Shown here piece by piece: positions 42,982-52,857 of a stretch of DNA of 64,000 nt. How positions within the stretch are numbered: position 1 is the first letter of the stretch; each line of letters begins with the position of its first letter. Under the pieces are notes generated by a model that searched no databases, was not told the DNA's origin, and saw only the letters and a program-made list of their open reading frames with translations. Position numbers and translations under genes: made by a program. Source of the stretch: Streptomyces sp. Ru62 (GTDB taxonomy: Bacteria; Actinomycetota; Actinomycetes; Streptomycetales; Streptomycetaceae); NCBI RefSeq assembly GCF_002920615.1, contig NZ_PQSU01000002.1, positions 248,001 to 312,000 on the forward strand, written 5' to 3'.

Positions 42982-45208
42982 GTGCGGCGAAGAGGTCCGG
43001 CAGGAGCCCCGCGTTGGGATGGCTCAGAGGCACCGTCAACACGGGTTTCGCGACGCCCGCTTGACGGACGCTGATGACGCCGTTGTCCGGCTGCGCGGCG
43101 CTGATCGACTCCCAGGGCAGGGAGAGCCGTGGTTTGGCGCATGCGATGCCGCCCTGGTTCACCTCGACGCTGCCGCCGACCGTGACGGTCTCACCACGGC
43201 GGACCCGGGCGACCAGTTCGGTGAGCAACCGGGGCTCCAGGTACTGCCTGGCCAGGTTCACCAGGAATGCCCACTCCTCCGGGTGGTCGGCCCGGCGGCC
43301 CGCCTGGTAGAAGTGCACGCGGACCACGGGTCCGCCGTGGTACGGGTACCTGCCCACCGCGAAGTCCCACGTGTGGTCGTGGGTCGTCGGGTACAGGAAC
43401 CGCTTGGTGGCGGTGTGGGTCGCGGTGTAACTGACCCACTCCACCTGGTCGAGCGCGAGTGAGTGCTTGCCGAAGGTGATGACCCGGGGGTCGGCGTAGA
43501 GACGCTTCCGGCGCACCTGCGTGTCGAGAACCGGAACCGGACCGGGCCGCGCCGACCCCGCCGCAGCGGAGGGCCCCTCGGCCCTGGCGGGCCCCGCCTC
43601 CCCACCAGGCCCCGACGCCTCAGCGGACCCCGCGTCCCCACCCGGCCCCGCCGCCCCAGCCCCTACGGTCCCCGCGGCGGTCCCGCCCGTCGCGGGCCCG
43701 GTCCCGTCCGCACCGCCGATGTGCGCGGTGAGCCATGCCGGTGTATGGGCGCGCGGGTAGGCGGCCAGGTCGGCGCGGTAGTGGCCGGGCGCCAGCAGGT
43801 GGTCGGCGGGGAGGGGCCGGTCGCCGTAGTCGTACTCCGTGGTGATCCGGGCGTTCGCTCCCGCGCTGTGGCTGACGGTGAGCAGCAGACGCCACCACGG
43901 GCCGGACGGCATCTGTGCGGCGAGGTGTCGCTGCCGGCGGACCAGTACGGCCATCTGCTCGGGGACCCGGACCTCGGTGCTCCGGTTCCCGGACCAGAAC
44001 CGGAGCTGGGCAACCTCGCCGGAGACCGTGAAGGAGAAGGCCGCCGCCAAACGGTCCCACCCCGGCGGGCCGAGCAGGGCCAACTGCTGTGCGATCGGGG
44101 TGATCAGCCGGGACGCCCTGGCCGCGACCAGCTCCTCGGCGGCGGGTTCGATGGTGAACGAGCTGATGCCGGCCGAGCCTTCCGACGCGGAGTCGAGCCG
44201 CATGACCTCGTCCCTGAGGTCGGCCATGAACCTTTCCTCGGCGGGTTTGCGGCGCACGTACGCCTCTTCGGCGGCGAACATGTCCTCCGCCTGCTGCGGG
44301 GGGATCGCGCTCGATGTCTCCTTGACCCGCCCGACATCGCTCACCAGGAACACCGAGCGGCCCACCGGCATGTCCAGGAACGCCATCGGATCGCTCTCGT
44401 CGACGTCCACCGGCGCGTAGACGCTCCAGCCCGCTTCGAAGCGGTCCGCCGCGAGCCCTCGCGTGGGGTGGTCCAGGCGGCGTGCCCGGATCCGTTCCAC
44501 GACCAGGGAGACGGCCCGGTCCGCGGTCATCCGCCCGCCCTCGGGCGTCGGCACGTGGTCGAGCGGGTGGCCGGCCCGGCCGCCGGGGCCGGTACCGGCC
44601 GCCGACCGGCCCCGGTAGTGCTGCGTGAGGTCGAACCAGAGGCACACCTCCTCGGCCGTCTCGACGTCGACATCGGCCGCGACCACCGACCAGGAGCCTC
44701 CGGCGTCCCGCCCGTACAGCGTGACCAGGTCGCCGTCGCCCCGGCCGGCGACGACGTAGTCCGCCTGGTGGAGCTCGCCGAGCCCGGCCGCGTCGGCGAG
44801 TGTGGGCGCCGTGGGGCTGACGCGCTGCCCGAACGCTTCGCCGCTCACGTCTAGGGCAGTCAGCACGTGATCGCTCAGCACGTGATCCCCGTCAGGAGTG
44901 GGGGCGTACTCGTAGCCGACCTGGGGGCTGTCGTTCCAGTCCGGCTCCGGCCGGCTCAGGGCATCGTGCCGACGGCGCGTTCGCACGACGACCAGGGCGG
45001 GGGCGTTGGCGACGAGCAGCGACCAGGTGCCGGTGGCGTCCCTGCCGTAAAGGGTGATGTCGTCGTGGCCGTGGCGGACCGAGACGTAGTCCGTCCGGTG
45101 ACTGTCGCCGTACTCGGCGGCTTCGCCGAGCGTGGGGGCCGTGGAGACGACGCGTTCCCCGAACCGTTCGCCGCCGGCATCGGTGGCAGCCATCACATAG
45201 CGGGTCAT
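42968..45208 (-). CDS. Large multidomain protein with duplicated N-terminal module
   Basis: 746 residues. Two similar modules come first: AGGERFGERVVSTAPTLGEA to ITLYGRDATGTWSLLVANAP (about 9-67) and SGEAFGQRVSPTAPTLADAA to VTLYGRDAGGSWSVVAADVD (about 120-180). The middle (about 370-510) resembles YezG/DUF600-type immunity-like domains (TTEYDYGDRPLPADHLL, RADLAAYPRAHTPAWL). An Ala/Gly/Pro linker (about 520-575) leads to a C-terminal strand-rich domain (RVITFGKHSLALDQVEWVSY, ending PNAGLLPDLFAAL) that may be PH-like. No signal peptide. ATG 45208 begins the first module. No function can be assigned with confidence. Confidence 0.78.
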   Translation of the reverse strand: MTRYVMAATDAGGERFGERVVSTAPTLGEAAEYGDSHRTDYVSVRHGHDDITLYGRDATGTWSLLVANAPALVVVRTRRRHDALSRPEPDWNDSPQVGYEYAPTPDGDHVLSDHVLTALDVSGEAFGQRVSPTAPTLADAAGLGELHQADYVVAGRGDGDLVTLYGRDAGGSWSVVAADVDVETAEEVCLWFDLTQHYRGRSAAGTGPGGRAGHPLDHVPTPEGGRMTADRAVSLVVERIRARRLDHPTRGLAADRFEAGWSVYAPVDVDESDPMAFLDMPVGRSVFLVSDVGRVKETSSAIPPQQAEDMFAAEEAYVRRKPAEERFMADLRDEVMRLDSASEGSAGISSFTIEPAAEELVAARASRLITPIAQQLALLGPPGWDRLAAAFSFTVSGEVAQLRFWSGNRSTEVRVPEQMAVLVRRQRHLAAQMPSGPWWRLLLTVSHSAGANARITTEYDYGDRPLPADHLLAPGHYRADLAAYPRAHTPAWLTAHIGGADGTGPATGGTAAGTVGAGAAGPGGDAGSAEASGPGGEAGPARAEGPSAAAGSARPGPVPVLDTQVRRKRLYADPRVITFGKHSLALDQVEWVSYTATHTATKRFLYPTTHDHTWDFAVGRYPYHGGPVVRVHFYQAGRRADHPEEWAFLVNLARQYLEPRLLTELVARVRRGETVTVGGSVEVNQGGIACAKPRLSLPWESISAAQPDNGVISVRQAGVAKPVLTVPLSHPNAGLLPDLFAALRGG

Positions 45209-45345
45209 GTGGTCCTGGCTCCTGTCGCTACGAGGATCAGGGGTGCGGGGCGCCCGCCACTCTAGTGGCTGGAGACGTCGGCTCGCCGGTGTTCGGAGTG
45301 TGCCGTTCCGGCGCAAGACCCGCCGACCGTGGGCGAGTTGACCGC

Positions 45346-45432
45346 TCAGAGCAAGAACGCGGCGGCAAGGGTGATCAGCGTGCCCAGGGCAACGACGGCG
45401 CCCAGGACGCCGAAGCCCGGGGCGATCTTCAC
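45346..45432 (-). CDS. Possible 28-residue membrane peptide
   Basis: A GTG-initiated frame encoding VKIAPGFGVLGAVVALGTLI then TLAAAFLL, a single hydrophobic helix. The frame extends upstream without another start (RREIRPTS), and no good ribosome site is seen. It is the only coding-like signal in the 330-bp gap before recD2. It may be real or a remnant. Confidence 0.25.
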   Translation of the reverse strand: MKIAPGFGVLGAVVALGTLITLAAAFLL

Positions 45433-45542
45433 GCTCGTGGGCCTGATCTCCCGCCGGACCGGCTCCCGGGCCGCGCCACGGATCAGACGGTGGCCCAGGA
45501 CGCCAGTGGGCCGGTGTCAGACCTCACCGGTACCGTCGGATC

Positions 45543-47795
45543 ATGGCTCAACAGGCGGGGACCCAGACCGGCGAACGGCGTCTTGCCGTGGTCGAAGGCG
45601 TGCTGGAGCGGATCACGTACGCCAACGAGGAGAACGGGTACACGGTGGCCCGGGTCGACACCGGCAGAGGCGCCGGGGATCTCCTCACGGTGGTCGGCGC
45701 GCTCCTCGGTGCCCAGGTCGGTGAGTCCCTCCGGATGGAGGGCCGCTGGGGGTCGCATCCGCAGTACGGCAAGCAGTTCCACGTCGAGAACTACACGACC
45801 GTGCTGCCGGCCACCGTCCAGGGCATCCGGCGCTATCTGGGGTCCGGGCTGGTCAAGGGCATCGGGCCGGTCTTCGCCGACCGCATCACCCAGCACTTCG
45901 GCGTCGACACCCTGAGGATCATCGAGGAGGAGCCCAAGCGCCTCATCGAGGTTCCCGGCCTCGGCCCCAAACGCACCAAGAAGATCGCCGACGCCTGGGA
46001 CGAGCAGAAGGCCATCAAGGAGGTCATGCTCTTCCTGCAGACCGTCGAGGTATCCACCTCCATCGCCGTGCGGATCTACAAGAAGTACGGCGACGCGTCG
46101 ATCTCCGTCGTGAAGGAACGCCCCTACCAGCTCGCCGCCGACGTCTGGGGCATCGGCTTCCTCACCGCCGACAAGATCGCCCAGTCGGTCGGGATCCCGC
46201 ACGACAGTCCCGAGCGCGTGAAGGCCGGCCTGCAGTACGCGCTGTCGCAGTCCGCCGACCAGGGGCACTGCTTCCTGCCCGAGGAGCGGCTGATCGCCGA
46301 TGCCGTGAAGCTGCTCCAGGTGGACACCGGGCTGGTCATCGAGTGCCTGGGCGAGCTGGGCCAGGTGCCGGAGGACGGAGGCGATCCGGGGGTCGTCCGG
46401 GAGAAGGTGCCCGGACCCGACGGCGGCGACGAGCCCGTCAGCGCCGTGTACCTCGTCCCCTTCCACCGCGCCGAACTCTCCCTCTCCGCCCAGCTCCTGC
46501 GGCTTCTGCGCACGGACCAGGACCGGATGCCGGGGTTCCGGGACGTGGACTGGGGCAAGGCGCTCGGGTGGCTGGGATCCCGCACCGGCGCCGACCTCGC
46601 GCCCGAGCAGGAGGCGGCCGTGAGACTCGCGCTGACCGAGAAGGTCGCCGTCCTCACCGGCGGGCCCGGCTGCGGCAAGTCGTTCACCGTGCGCTCGATC
46701 GTGGAGCTGGCCCGGGCCCGGCGTGCCAAGGTGCTGCTCGCCGCCCCGACCGGCCGGGCCGCCAAGCGGCTGGCCGAGCTGACCGGAGCCGAGGCCTCCA
46801 CCGTGCACCGGCTGCTGGAGCTGAAGCCCGGCGGGGACGCCGCCTACGACCGGGACCGGCCGCTCGACGCCGACCTGGTGGTCGTGGACGAGGCATCCAT
46901 GCTGGACCTGCTGCTCGCCAACAAGCTCGTGAAGGCCGTACCGCCGGGGGCCCATCTGCTCTTCGTGGGGGACGTGGACCAGTTGCCCAGCGTGGGCGCG
47001 GGGGAGGTCCTGCGTGATCTGCTCGCCGACGGCAGTCCCGTCCCGGCCGTCCGGCTCACCCGCGTCTTCCGGCAGGCCCAGCAGTCCGGTGTCGTCACCA
47101 ACGCCCACCGCATCAACGCGGGGCAGCATCCGCTCACCGACGGGCTGAAGGACTTCTTCCTCTTCGTGGAGGACGACACGGAGGCCGCCGGCCGGCTCAC
47201 CGTGGACGTGGCCGCGCGGCGGATTCCGGCCAAGTTCGGGCTGGACCCGCGCCGTGACGTGCAGGTGCTGGCGCCGATGCACCGGGGGCCGGCCGGCGCG
47301 GGCACGCTCAACGGGCTGCTCCAGCAGGCCATCACGCCCGGGCGGCCCGATCTGCCGGAGAAGCGGTTCGGCGGCCGGGTGTTCCGCGTCGGCGACAAGG
47401 TCACCCAGATTCGCAACAATTACGAGAAAGGGAAGAACGGTGTCTTCAACGGCACCGTGGGCGTCGTCACCTCGCTCGACCCGGTCGACCAGCGCCTGAC
47501 CGTGCTGACGGACGAGGATGAGGAGGTTCCGTACGAATTCGACGAACTGGACGAACTGGCCCACGCGTACGCGGTGACCATTCACCGCTCCCAGGGCAGT
47601 GAATATCCCGCCGTGGTGATTCCCGTCACCACGGGAGCATGGATGATGCTCCAGCGGAACCTGCTCTACACGGCGGTCACCCGGGCCCGTCAGCTGGTCG
47701 TTCTCGTCGGTTCACGCAAGGCGATCGGGCAGGCGGTGCGCACGGTGTCGGCCGGGCGGCGGTGCACCGCCCTGGACTTCAGACTGGGGGCCTGA
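45543..47795 (+). CDS. recD2: RecD2-type ATP-dependent DNA helicase
   Basis: A 750-residue superfamily 1B 5'-3' helicase. The N-terminal region (about 1-330) has the RecD2-specific helix-hairpin-helix part (GIGPVFADRITQHFG, VPGLGPKRTKKIADAW). The motor has Walker A LTGGPGCGKSFTVRSI (about 363-378), GRAAKRLAELTGAEASTVHR, Walker B LVVVDEASMLDLLLANKL, motif III FVGDVDQLPSVGAGEVL, and the SH3-like and motif VI end AYAVTIHRSQGSEYPAVVI with NLLYTAVTRARQLV. It acts without RecBC, probably in DNA repair. ATG 45543; length is normal. Confidence 0.94.
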   Translation: MAQQAGTQTGERRLAVVEGVLERITYANEENGYTVARVDTGRGAGDLLTVVGALLGAQVGESLRMEGRWGSHPQYGKQFHVENYTTVLPATVQGIRRYLGSGLVKGIGPVFADRITQHFGVDTLRIIEEEPKRLIEVPGLGPKRTKKIADAWDEQKAIKEVMLFLQTVEVSTSIAVRIYKKYGDASISVVKERPYQLAADVWGIGFLTADKIAQSVGIPHDSPERVKAGLQYALSQSADQGHCFLPEERLIADAVKLLQVDTGLVIECLGELGQVPEDGGDPGVVREKVPGPDGGDEPVSAVYLVPFHRAELSLSAQLLRLLRTDQDRMPGFRDVDWGKALGWLGSRTGADLAPEQEAAVRLALTEKVAVLTGGPGCGKSFTVRSIVELARARRAKVLLAAPTGRAAKRLAELTGAEASTVHRLLELKPGGDAAYDRDRPLDADLVVVDEASMLDLLLANKLVKAVPPGAHLLFVGDVDQLPSVGAGEVLRDLLADGSPVPAVRLTRVFRQAQQSGVVTNAHRINAGQHPLTDGLKDFFLFVEDDTEAAGRLTVDVAARRIPAKFGLDPRRDVQVLAPMHRGPAGAGTLNGLLQQAITPGRPDLPEKRFGGRVFRVGDKVTQIRNNYEKGKNGVFNGTVGVVTSLDPVDQRLTVLTDEDEEVPYEFDELDELAHAYAVTIHRSQGSEYPAVVIPVTTGAWMMLQRNLLYTAVTRARQLVVLVGSRKAIGQAVRTVSAGRRCTALDFRLGA

Positions 47796-48078
47796 GCCCG
47801 AAGGCGGCGGGCCCTGAAGTCACGGGCGGTGGCCCCGAAGTCACGGTGGCGGCACGGAATCCGGCCCTGCGGCAAAAATGATCGATCAAACGAGTCGTGA
47901 AGGTCACAGAGCACTTCCGGTTACCCCTTCGAGGGGGCAGGATGAGCAGGTTGACGGCACTGAGTGCCGCCAATAGGCCCAATGGTCGACCCCGAGTGCA
48001 CTCTCCTGAGCCAAATGGGGGATGGTAGAGACAGTCAGGGCACCTCGAAGATGAGGCACTACGTCGGTGAGGGAAGAC

Positions 48079-49368
48079 GTGAGCGACAACTCTGTAGTAC
48101 TGCGGTACGGCGACGGCGAGTACACCTACCCGGTGGTCGACAGCACCGTCGGTGACAAGGGCTTCGACATCGGGAAGCTCCGCGCCCAGACCGGTCTGGT
48201 GACTCTGGACAGCGGCTACGGCAACACCGCCGCCTACAAATCCGCGATCACCTACCTCGACGGCGAGGCGGGCATCCTCCGCTACCGCGGCTACCCCATC
48301 GAGCAGCTGGCCGAGCGCTCCACCTTCCTTGAGGTGGCGTACCTGCTGATCAACGGCGAGCTGCCCACCGTCGACCAGCTGACGGCGTTCAAGAACGACA
48401 TCACGCGGCACACGCTGCTGCACGAGGACGTCAAGAACTTCTACAAGGGCTTCCCGCGCGACGCCCACCCGATGGCCATGCTGTCCTCGGTCGTCTCGGC
48501 GCTGTCCACCTTCTACCAGGACAGCCACAACCCGTTCGACGAGACGCAGCGCGACCTCTCCACGATCCGGCTGCTCGCCAAGCTCCCGACGATCGCGGCG
48601 TACGCGTACAAGAAGTCGATCGGCCACCCGTTCGTCTACCCGCGCAACGACCTCGGTTACGTCGAGAACTTCCTGCGCATGACCTTCTCGGTGCCGGCGC
48701 AGGAGTTCGAGCTCGACCCGGTCGTCGTCGCCGCGCTGGACAAGCTGCTGATCCTGCACGCCGACCACGAGCAGAACTGTTCGACCTCCACGGTCCGCCT
48801 GGTCGGCTCCTCGCAGGCCAACATGTTCGCGTCGATCTCGGCCGGCATCAGCGCCCTGTGGGGCCCGCTGCACGGCGGTGCCAACCAGTCCGTGCTGGAG
48901 ATGCTGGAGGGCATCCGCGACTCGGGCTCCGACGTCGACACCTTCATCCGCAAGGTGAAGAACAAGGAGGACGGCGTCCGCCTGATGGGCTTCGGCCACC
49001 GGGTCTACAAGAACTTCGACCCGCGCGCCAAGATCATCAAGGCCGCCGCGCACGACGTGCTCTCCGCGCTGGGCAAGGAGGACGAGCTCCTCGACATCGC
49101 CCTCAAGCTGGAGGAGCACGCGCTGTCCGACGACTACTTCGTCGAGCGCAAGCTGTACCCGAACGTGGACTTCTACACCGGTCTGATCTACCGCGCCATG
49201 GGCTTCCCGACCGAGATGTTCACGGTCCTGTTCGCCCTCGGCCGCCTGCCGGGCTGGATCGCCCAGTGGACCGAGATGATCAAGGAGCCGGGCTCCCGCA
49301 TCGGCCGCCCGCGCCAGATCTACACGGGCGTGGTGGAGCGCGACTTCGTGCCGGTCGAGGAGCGCTGA
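48079..49368 (+). CDS. gltA: Citrate synthase
   Basis: A 429-residue type II (hexameric) citrate synthase condensing acetyl-CoA and oxaloacetate. Motifs: LDGEAGILRYRGYPIEQLAE, LWGPLHGGANQSVLEML (catalytic His), MGFGHRVYKNFDPRAKII (second His) and LYPNVDFYTGLIYRAMGFP (catalytic Asp), ending SRIGRPRQIY. GTG 48079 is preferred to GTG 48067 because GGGAAG lies 4-9 bases upstream and the conserved N-terminus SDNSVVLRYGDGEYTYPV begins there. Strong hairpins follow. S. coelicolor has a very similar enzyme. Confidence 0.96.
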   Translation: MSDNSVVLRYGDGEYTYPVVDSTVGDKGFDIGKLRAQTGLVTLDSGYGNTAAYKSAITYLDGEAGILRYRGYPIEQLAERSTFLEVAYLLINGELPTVDQLTAFKNDITRHTLLHEDVKNFYKGFPRDAHPMAMLSSVVSALSTFYQDSHNPFDETQRDLSTIRLLAKLPTIAAYAYKKSIGHPFVYPRNDLGYVENFLRMTFSVPAQEFELDPVVVAALDKLLILHADHEQNCSTSTVRLVGSSQANMFASISAGISALWGPLHGGANQSVLEMLEGIRDSGSDVDTFIRKVKNKEDGVRLMGFGHRVYKNFDPRAKIIKAAAHDVLSALGKEDELLDIALKLEEHALSDDYFVERKLYPNVDFYTGLIYRAMGFPTEMFTVLFALGRLPGWIAQWTEMIKEPGSRIGRPRQIYTGVVERDFVPVEER

Positions 49369-49380
49369 GTTCTTCTTGGC

Positions 49381-49414
49381 GGGTGCCTGGGGTGCGGTGA
49401 GCCTCCAGGCACCC
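49381..49414 (+). terminator. Citrate synthase terminator
   Basis: GGGTGCCTGG (49381-49390) and CCAGGCACCC (49405-49414) form a perfect 10-bp stem 13 bases after the stop codon. Confidence 0.8.
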
Positions 49415-49494
49415 GACTGTCCCGTCGTAGCGTCAAGGCGCTCGGCGGTCCCGTCGTAGCCGCACGGGCCGGAGAGTCGTCGTAGCGGTACGGA

Positions 49495-49860
49495 CAGAAA
49501 AAGCGGAAGGCGCCCTGAGACGCCGGTCCCCCCACGGGCCGACGACCAGGGCGCCTTCCCATGTCCCGGTGCGGATTCCCCCCACGGGATCCGGCCGGGC
49601 GCTCGGAGAGGACAGCGCCTGAATCGCTGTCTGTGAGCAGAACGAGCAAAACTCGGCCTGCTCCAGTGATGCGGTGCGATCTGCCGGGACAACGCACCCC
49701 GGAAGGGCCGCTCAAAGCTTCCCGGTGTGCGTGCCCCGGCAACGCATCTCTGAGGAAGTCCCCCAAGACATCCCCAGATGCCAGTCAGCGCCCCCCAAGA
49801 CGCCGGGCTGACATCGCCAACTTAGACCCTCGAACCCCTTCGATGGTTACGTTCGCATCA
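49495..49860 (-). ncRNA. Candidate structured small RNA region
   Basis: This stretch between two genes that end toward each other has no convincing gene. On the minus strand, a 13-bp stem (GGAAGGCGCCCTG at 49505-49517 with CAGGGCGCCTTCC at 49547-49559) is followed by GCTTTTTCTG, a classic intrinsic terminator pointing left; no known minus-strand gene lies just upstream except copA, which has its own terminator. Further stems: GACAGCG/CGCTGTC (49610-49640) and CGGAT/ATCCG. The loop TCCCCCCACGGG occurs twice on the plus strand (near 49527 and 49576). Strand and limits of any RNA are uncertain. Confidence 0.4.
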
Positions 49861-49901
49861 CTGTGATCTGCGTCTCTTGCATATGTCCTTTAGGTGCGCA
49901 A

Positions 49902-49927
49902 GAGCCCCGATACGGCGATCGGGGCTC
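49902..49927 (-). terminator. Terminator of the copper ATPase gene
   Basis: GAGCCCCGAT (49902-49911) and ATCGGGGCTC (49918-49927) form a perfect 10-bp stem, 36 bases beyond the copA stop. Confidence 0.8.
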
Positions 49928-49962
49928 AAGCGTAAGGATGATGCGCGAGCCTTGTGAAGAGC

Positions 49963-52296
49963 TTATGTGAGGCTCGCGCCGGACTCCAGGGGGACCGGGA
50001 CATCCACCCCGGCAATTGCCGCGCCCTGCCGGAAGGCGCGCAGCCGCAGGCTGTTCGTCACCACGAACACCGAGGAGAAGGCCATCGCCGCCCCCGCGAT
50101 CATGGGGTTGAGCAGCCCCGCGGCGGCCAGCGGCAGCGCGGCGACGTTGTAGCCGAAGGCCCACACGAGGTTGCCCTTGATGGTGGCCAGCGTCCGCCGG
50201 GACAGCCGGATCGCGTCCGCGGCCACCCGCAGATCCCCGCGCACCAGCGTCAGGTCGCCGGCCTCGATCGCCGCGTCCGTGCCGGTGCCCATGGCCAGTC
50301 CCAGGTCCGCCGTGGCGAGCGCGGCGGCGTCGTTCACACCGTCGCCGACCATGGCCACGGCCCGCCCCTCGCGCTGGAGCCGTCGTACGACGTCCACCTT
50401 GTCCTCGGGCAGCACCTCGGCGAAGACGTGCGCGGAGTCGATGCCGACCGTGCGCGCGACCGCCTCGGCGACGGTCCGGTTGTCGCCGGTGAGCAGTACC
50501 GGCGTCAGTCCCAGCGCCCGCAGCTCGCGGATCGCCCCGGCACTGGTGTCCTTGACCGCGTCGGCGACGGCGAGGACCCCGCGGGCCCGCCCGTCCCAGC
50601 CCGCCACGACGGCCGTACGGCCTTCCCGCTCGGCCTCGCGGGCCGCGTGGGCCAGCTCCTGCGGGAGGTCGTCGTAGAGGCGCCCCACGGCCACCTCGCG
50701 GCCGTCCACGCGCCCGCGCACGCCCCGTCCGGGCACGTTCTCGAAGTGTTCGACCGGCGGCAGCGCTCCGGCGCGTTCCTCGGCGCCGGCGGCGACGGCC
50801 CGGGCCACGGGGTGCTCGGAGGCGTGCTCCAGGGCGCCCGCGAGCCGCAGCAGCTCCTTCTCGTCCTCGCCCTCGGCGACGTACACGGCCTGGAGGCTCA
50901 TCCGGCCGGTGGTGACCGTGCCGGTCTTGTCCAGGACGACCGTGTCCACGCGGCGGGTCGACTCCAGCACCTCGGGGCCCTTGATCAGGATGCCGAGCTG
51001 GGCGCCGCGCCCGGTGCCGACCATCAGCGCGGTCGGGGTGGCCAGGCCCAGCGCGCAGGGGCAGGCGATGATCAGGACGGCGACGGCGGCGGTGAACGCG
51101 GCCACGGTGTCGCCGGTGACGCCCAGCCAGACGCCGAAGGTGCCGAGCGCGATGAGGATGACCACGGGGACGAAGACGGCGGAGATCCGGTCGGCGAGCC
51201 GCTGCACCTCGGCCTTGCCGTTCTGCGCGTCCTCGACCAGCTTCGCCATCCGGGCGAGCTGGGTGTCCGCGCCGACCCGGGTGGCCTCCACGACCAGCCG
51301 GCCGCCCGCGTTGACCGTGGCGCCGGTGACCCGGTCGCCGGGGCCGACGTCCACCGGCACCGACTCGCCGGTCAGCATGGAGGCGTCCACCGCTGAGACG
51401 CCCTCGGCCACTGTGCCGTCGGTGGCGATCTTCTCGCCGGGCCGGACGACGAACCGGTCGCCGACGGCCAGTGACGACACCGGTATCCGCACCTCGCGGC
51501 CTTCCCGCAGCACGGCCACGTCCTTGGCGCCCAGCTCCATCAGGGCCTTCAGGGCGGCGCCCGCGCGGCGCTTGGAACGGGCCTCCAGATAGCGGCCGAG
51601 CAGGATCAGCGCGACGACTCCGGCGGCGACCTCCAGGTAGATCGTGGAGGCGCCGTCCATGCGGGAGACGGTGAGGCGGAACTCGTCGTGCATGCCGGGC
51701 ATGCCGGCGTCGCCGAAGAACAGCGCCCACAGCGACCAGCCGAACGCGGCCAGCGTGCCGACCGAGACGAGGGTGTCCATGGTGGCGGCGCCGTGCCGCA
51801 GGTTGGTCCAGGCGGCCCGGTGGAAGGGGGCGCCGCCCCAGACGACGACCGGCGCGGCGAGGGTGAGCGAGAGCCACTGCCAGTTGTCGAACTGCAGCGC
51901 GGGGATCATCGACAGGAGGACCACGGGGGCGGCGAGCAGCGCGGAGACGAGCAGGCGGTGGCGCAGGGCGCCCAGTTCGGCGTCCGGTGCGGGTGTTTCC
52001 GCTTCCGTCCCGGGCGCGGGCCGCGGTGGTGGCGGCTCCTCGGCGGTGTAGCCGGTCTTCTCCACGGTGGCGATCAGGTCGGCGACCTGGACGCCGTCGC
52101 CGAAGGTGACCTTGGCCTTCTCGGTGGCGAAGTTGACGGTGGCGCTGACGCCGTCCATCCGGTTGAGCTTCTTCTCCACCCGGGCGGCGCAGGAGGCGCA
52201 GGTCATCCCGCCGATGAGCAGCTCGACCTCGGAGCCGGTGCCCGTGGCCGCGGCTGCCTCCGCGGTTTCTGCGGTTTCTGCGGTGGTGCTGGTCAT
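49963..52296 (-). CDS. copA: Copper-translocating P-type ATPase
   Basis: A 777-residue P1B ATPase exporting Cu(I). The N-terminal HMA domain has [19 protein letters not shown]. The ion path motif is [16 protein letters not shown], the phosphorylation site [12 protein letters not shown], the HP motif [10 protein letters not shown], and the hinge [19 protein letters not shown]. Eight membrane helices are expected. ATG 52296. The copper chaperone gene lies 87 bp upstream on the same strand behind a CsoR-like operator, so both form a copper-induced detoxification unit. One N-terminal HMA rather than two is common in actinobacteria. Confidence 0.95.
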   Translation of the reverse strand: MTSTTAETAETAEAAAATGTGSEVELLIGGMTCASCAARVEKKLNRMDGVSATVNFATEKAKVTFGDGVQVADLIATVEKTGYTAEEPPPPRPAPGTEAETPAPDAELGALRHRLLVSALLAAPVVLLSMIPALQFDNWQWLSLTLAAPVVVWGGAPFHRAAWTNLRHGAATMDTLVSVGTLAAFGWSLWALFFGDAGMPGMHDEFRLTVSRMDGASTIYLEVAAGVVALILLGRYLEARSKRRAGAALKALMELGAKDVAVLREGREVRIPVSSLAVGDRFVVRPGEKIATDGTVAEGVSAVDASMLTGESVPVDVGPGDRVTGATVNAGGRLVVEATRVGADTQLARMAKLVEDAQNGKAEVQRLADRISAVFVPVVILIALGTFGVWLGVTGDTVAAFTAAVAVLIIACPCALGLATPTALMVGTGRGAQLGILIKGPEVLESTRRVDTVVLDKTGTVTTGRMSLQAVYVAEGEDEKELLRLAGALEHASEHPVARAVAAGAEERAGALPPVEHFENVPGRGVRGRVDGREVAVGRLYDDLPQELAHAAREAEREGRTAVVAGWDGRARGVLAVADAVKDTSAGAIRELRALGLTPVLLTGDNRTVAEAVARTVGIDSAHVFAEVLPEDKVDVVRRLQREGRAVAMVGDGVNDAAALATADLGLAMGTGTDAAIEAGDLTLVRGDLRVAADAIRLSRRTLATIKGNLVWAFGYNVAALPLAAAGLLNPMIAGAAMAFSSVFVVTNSLRLRAFRQGAAIAGVDVPVPLESGASLT

Positions 52297-52383
52297 GTCC
52301 GGACTCCAGACATCGGACCGGGCCCTACGGATCCAGTATCAGCTGGTCGGCACGGCCCGGGTCGGGGAAACGGAGGGTCTTCC

Positions 52384-52623
52384 TCAGGCCTGGCCGGCCA
52401 GCTCGAAACCGGCCTCGTCCACGGCGGCGCGCACGGCCTCCTCGTCCAGCGGGGCCTCGGAGACGACGGTCACCTCGCCGGTCGACGCGACGGCCTTCAC
52501 CGAGCTGACGCCGGGGATCTGGGAGATCTCGCCGGAGACGGAGCCCTCGCAGTGGCCACAGCTCATGCCGGTCACCTTGTAGACGGTGGTGACGGGGCCC
52601 GTGGTGTCGGTCTGAGCGGTCAT
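52384..52623 (-). CDS. copZ: Copper chaperone CopZ-like HMA protein
   Basis: A 79-residue heavy-metal-associated domain protein: YKVTGMSCGHCEGSVSGEIS with the Cys-x-x-Cys copper site, then IPGVSSVKAVASTGEVTVVS and DEAVRAAVDEAGFEL-like C-terminal helix. It would shuttle Cu(I) to the adjacent ATPase. ATG 52623 with GAGGAGCAACG upstream. The promoter is 60-80 bp upstream, overlapped by a copper-operator palindrome. Confidence 0.95.
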   Translation of the reverse strand: MTAQTDTTGPVTTVYKVTGMSCGHCEGSVSGEISQIPGVSSVKAVASTGEVTVVSEAPLDEEAVRAAVDEAGFELAGQA

Positions 52624-52684
52624 CGTTGCTCCTCGTAGAGGTGTTCGGGGCCGGTGGGGTCCCTGGAGGACCCCTCACTCGGCC

Positions 52685-52706
52685 ATACTATACCCCTAGG
52701 GGGTAT
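52685..52706 (-). promoter_or_regulatory. CsoR-type operator and copZ-copA promoter
   Basis: ATACCCCTAGGGGGTAT (52690-52706) matches the CsoR operator pattern of facing C4-5/G4-5 runs. On the minus strand a -10-like TAGTAT (52690-52685) follows directly, and the operator fills the 17-base spacer. Copper loading of CsoR would release it. Confidence 0.8.
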
Positions 52707-52857
52707 GAGGTCGGTGTGTGACTCGCTGCGAGCGGGGCGGCCCGGAAGCCCGCCCGGAGCAACTCGCGGGCGGCACGCCATAACTCCGGATGGGGCACGT
52801 CCGTTTTATGTGGGTGCGGGTGAGTGCCCGCGATGATGTCAGGAAGGCAGGAAACCA

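Noticed and set aside
49320-49766. 148-codon minus-strand frame after citrate synthase
   Set aside because: Overlaps the citrate synthase end and the hairpins, with no codon bias or start signal; a structured non-coding region is more likely.
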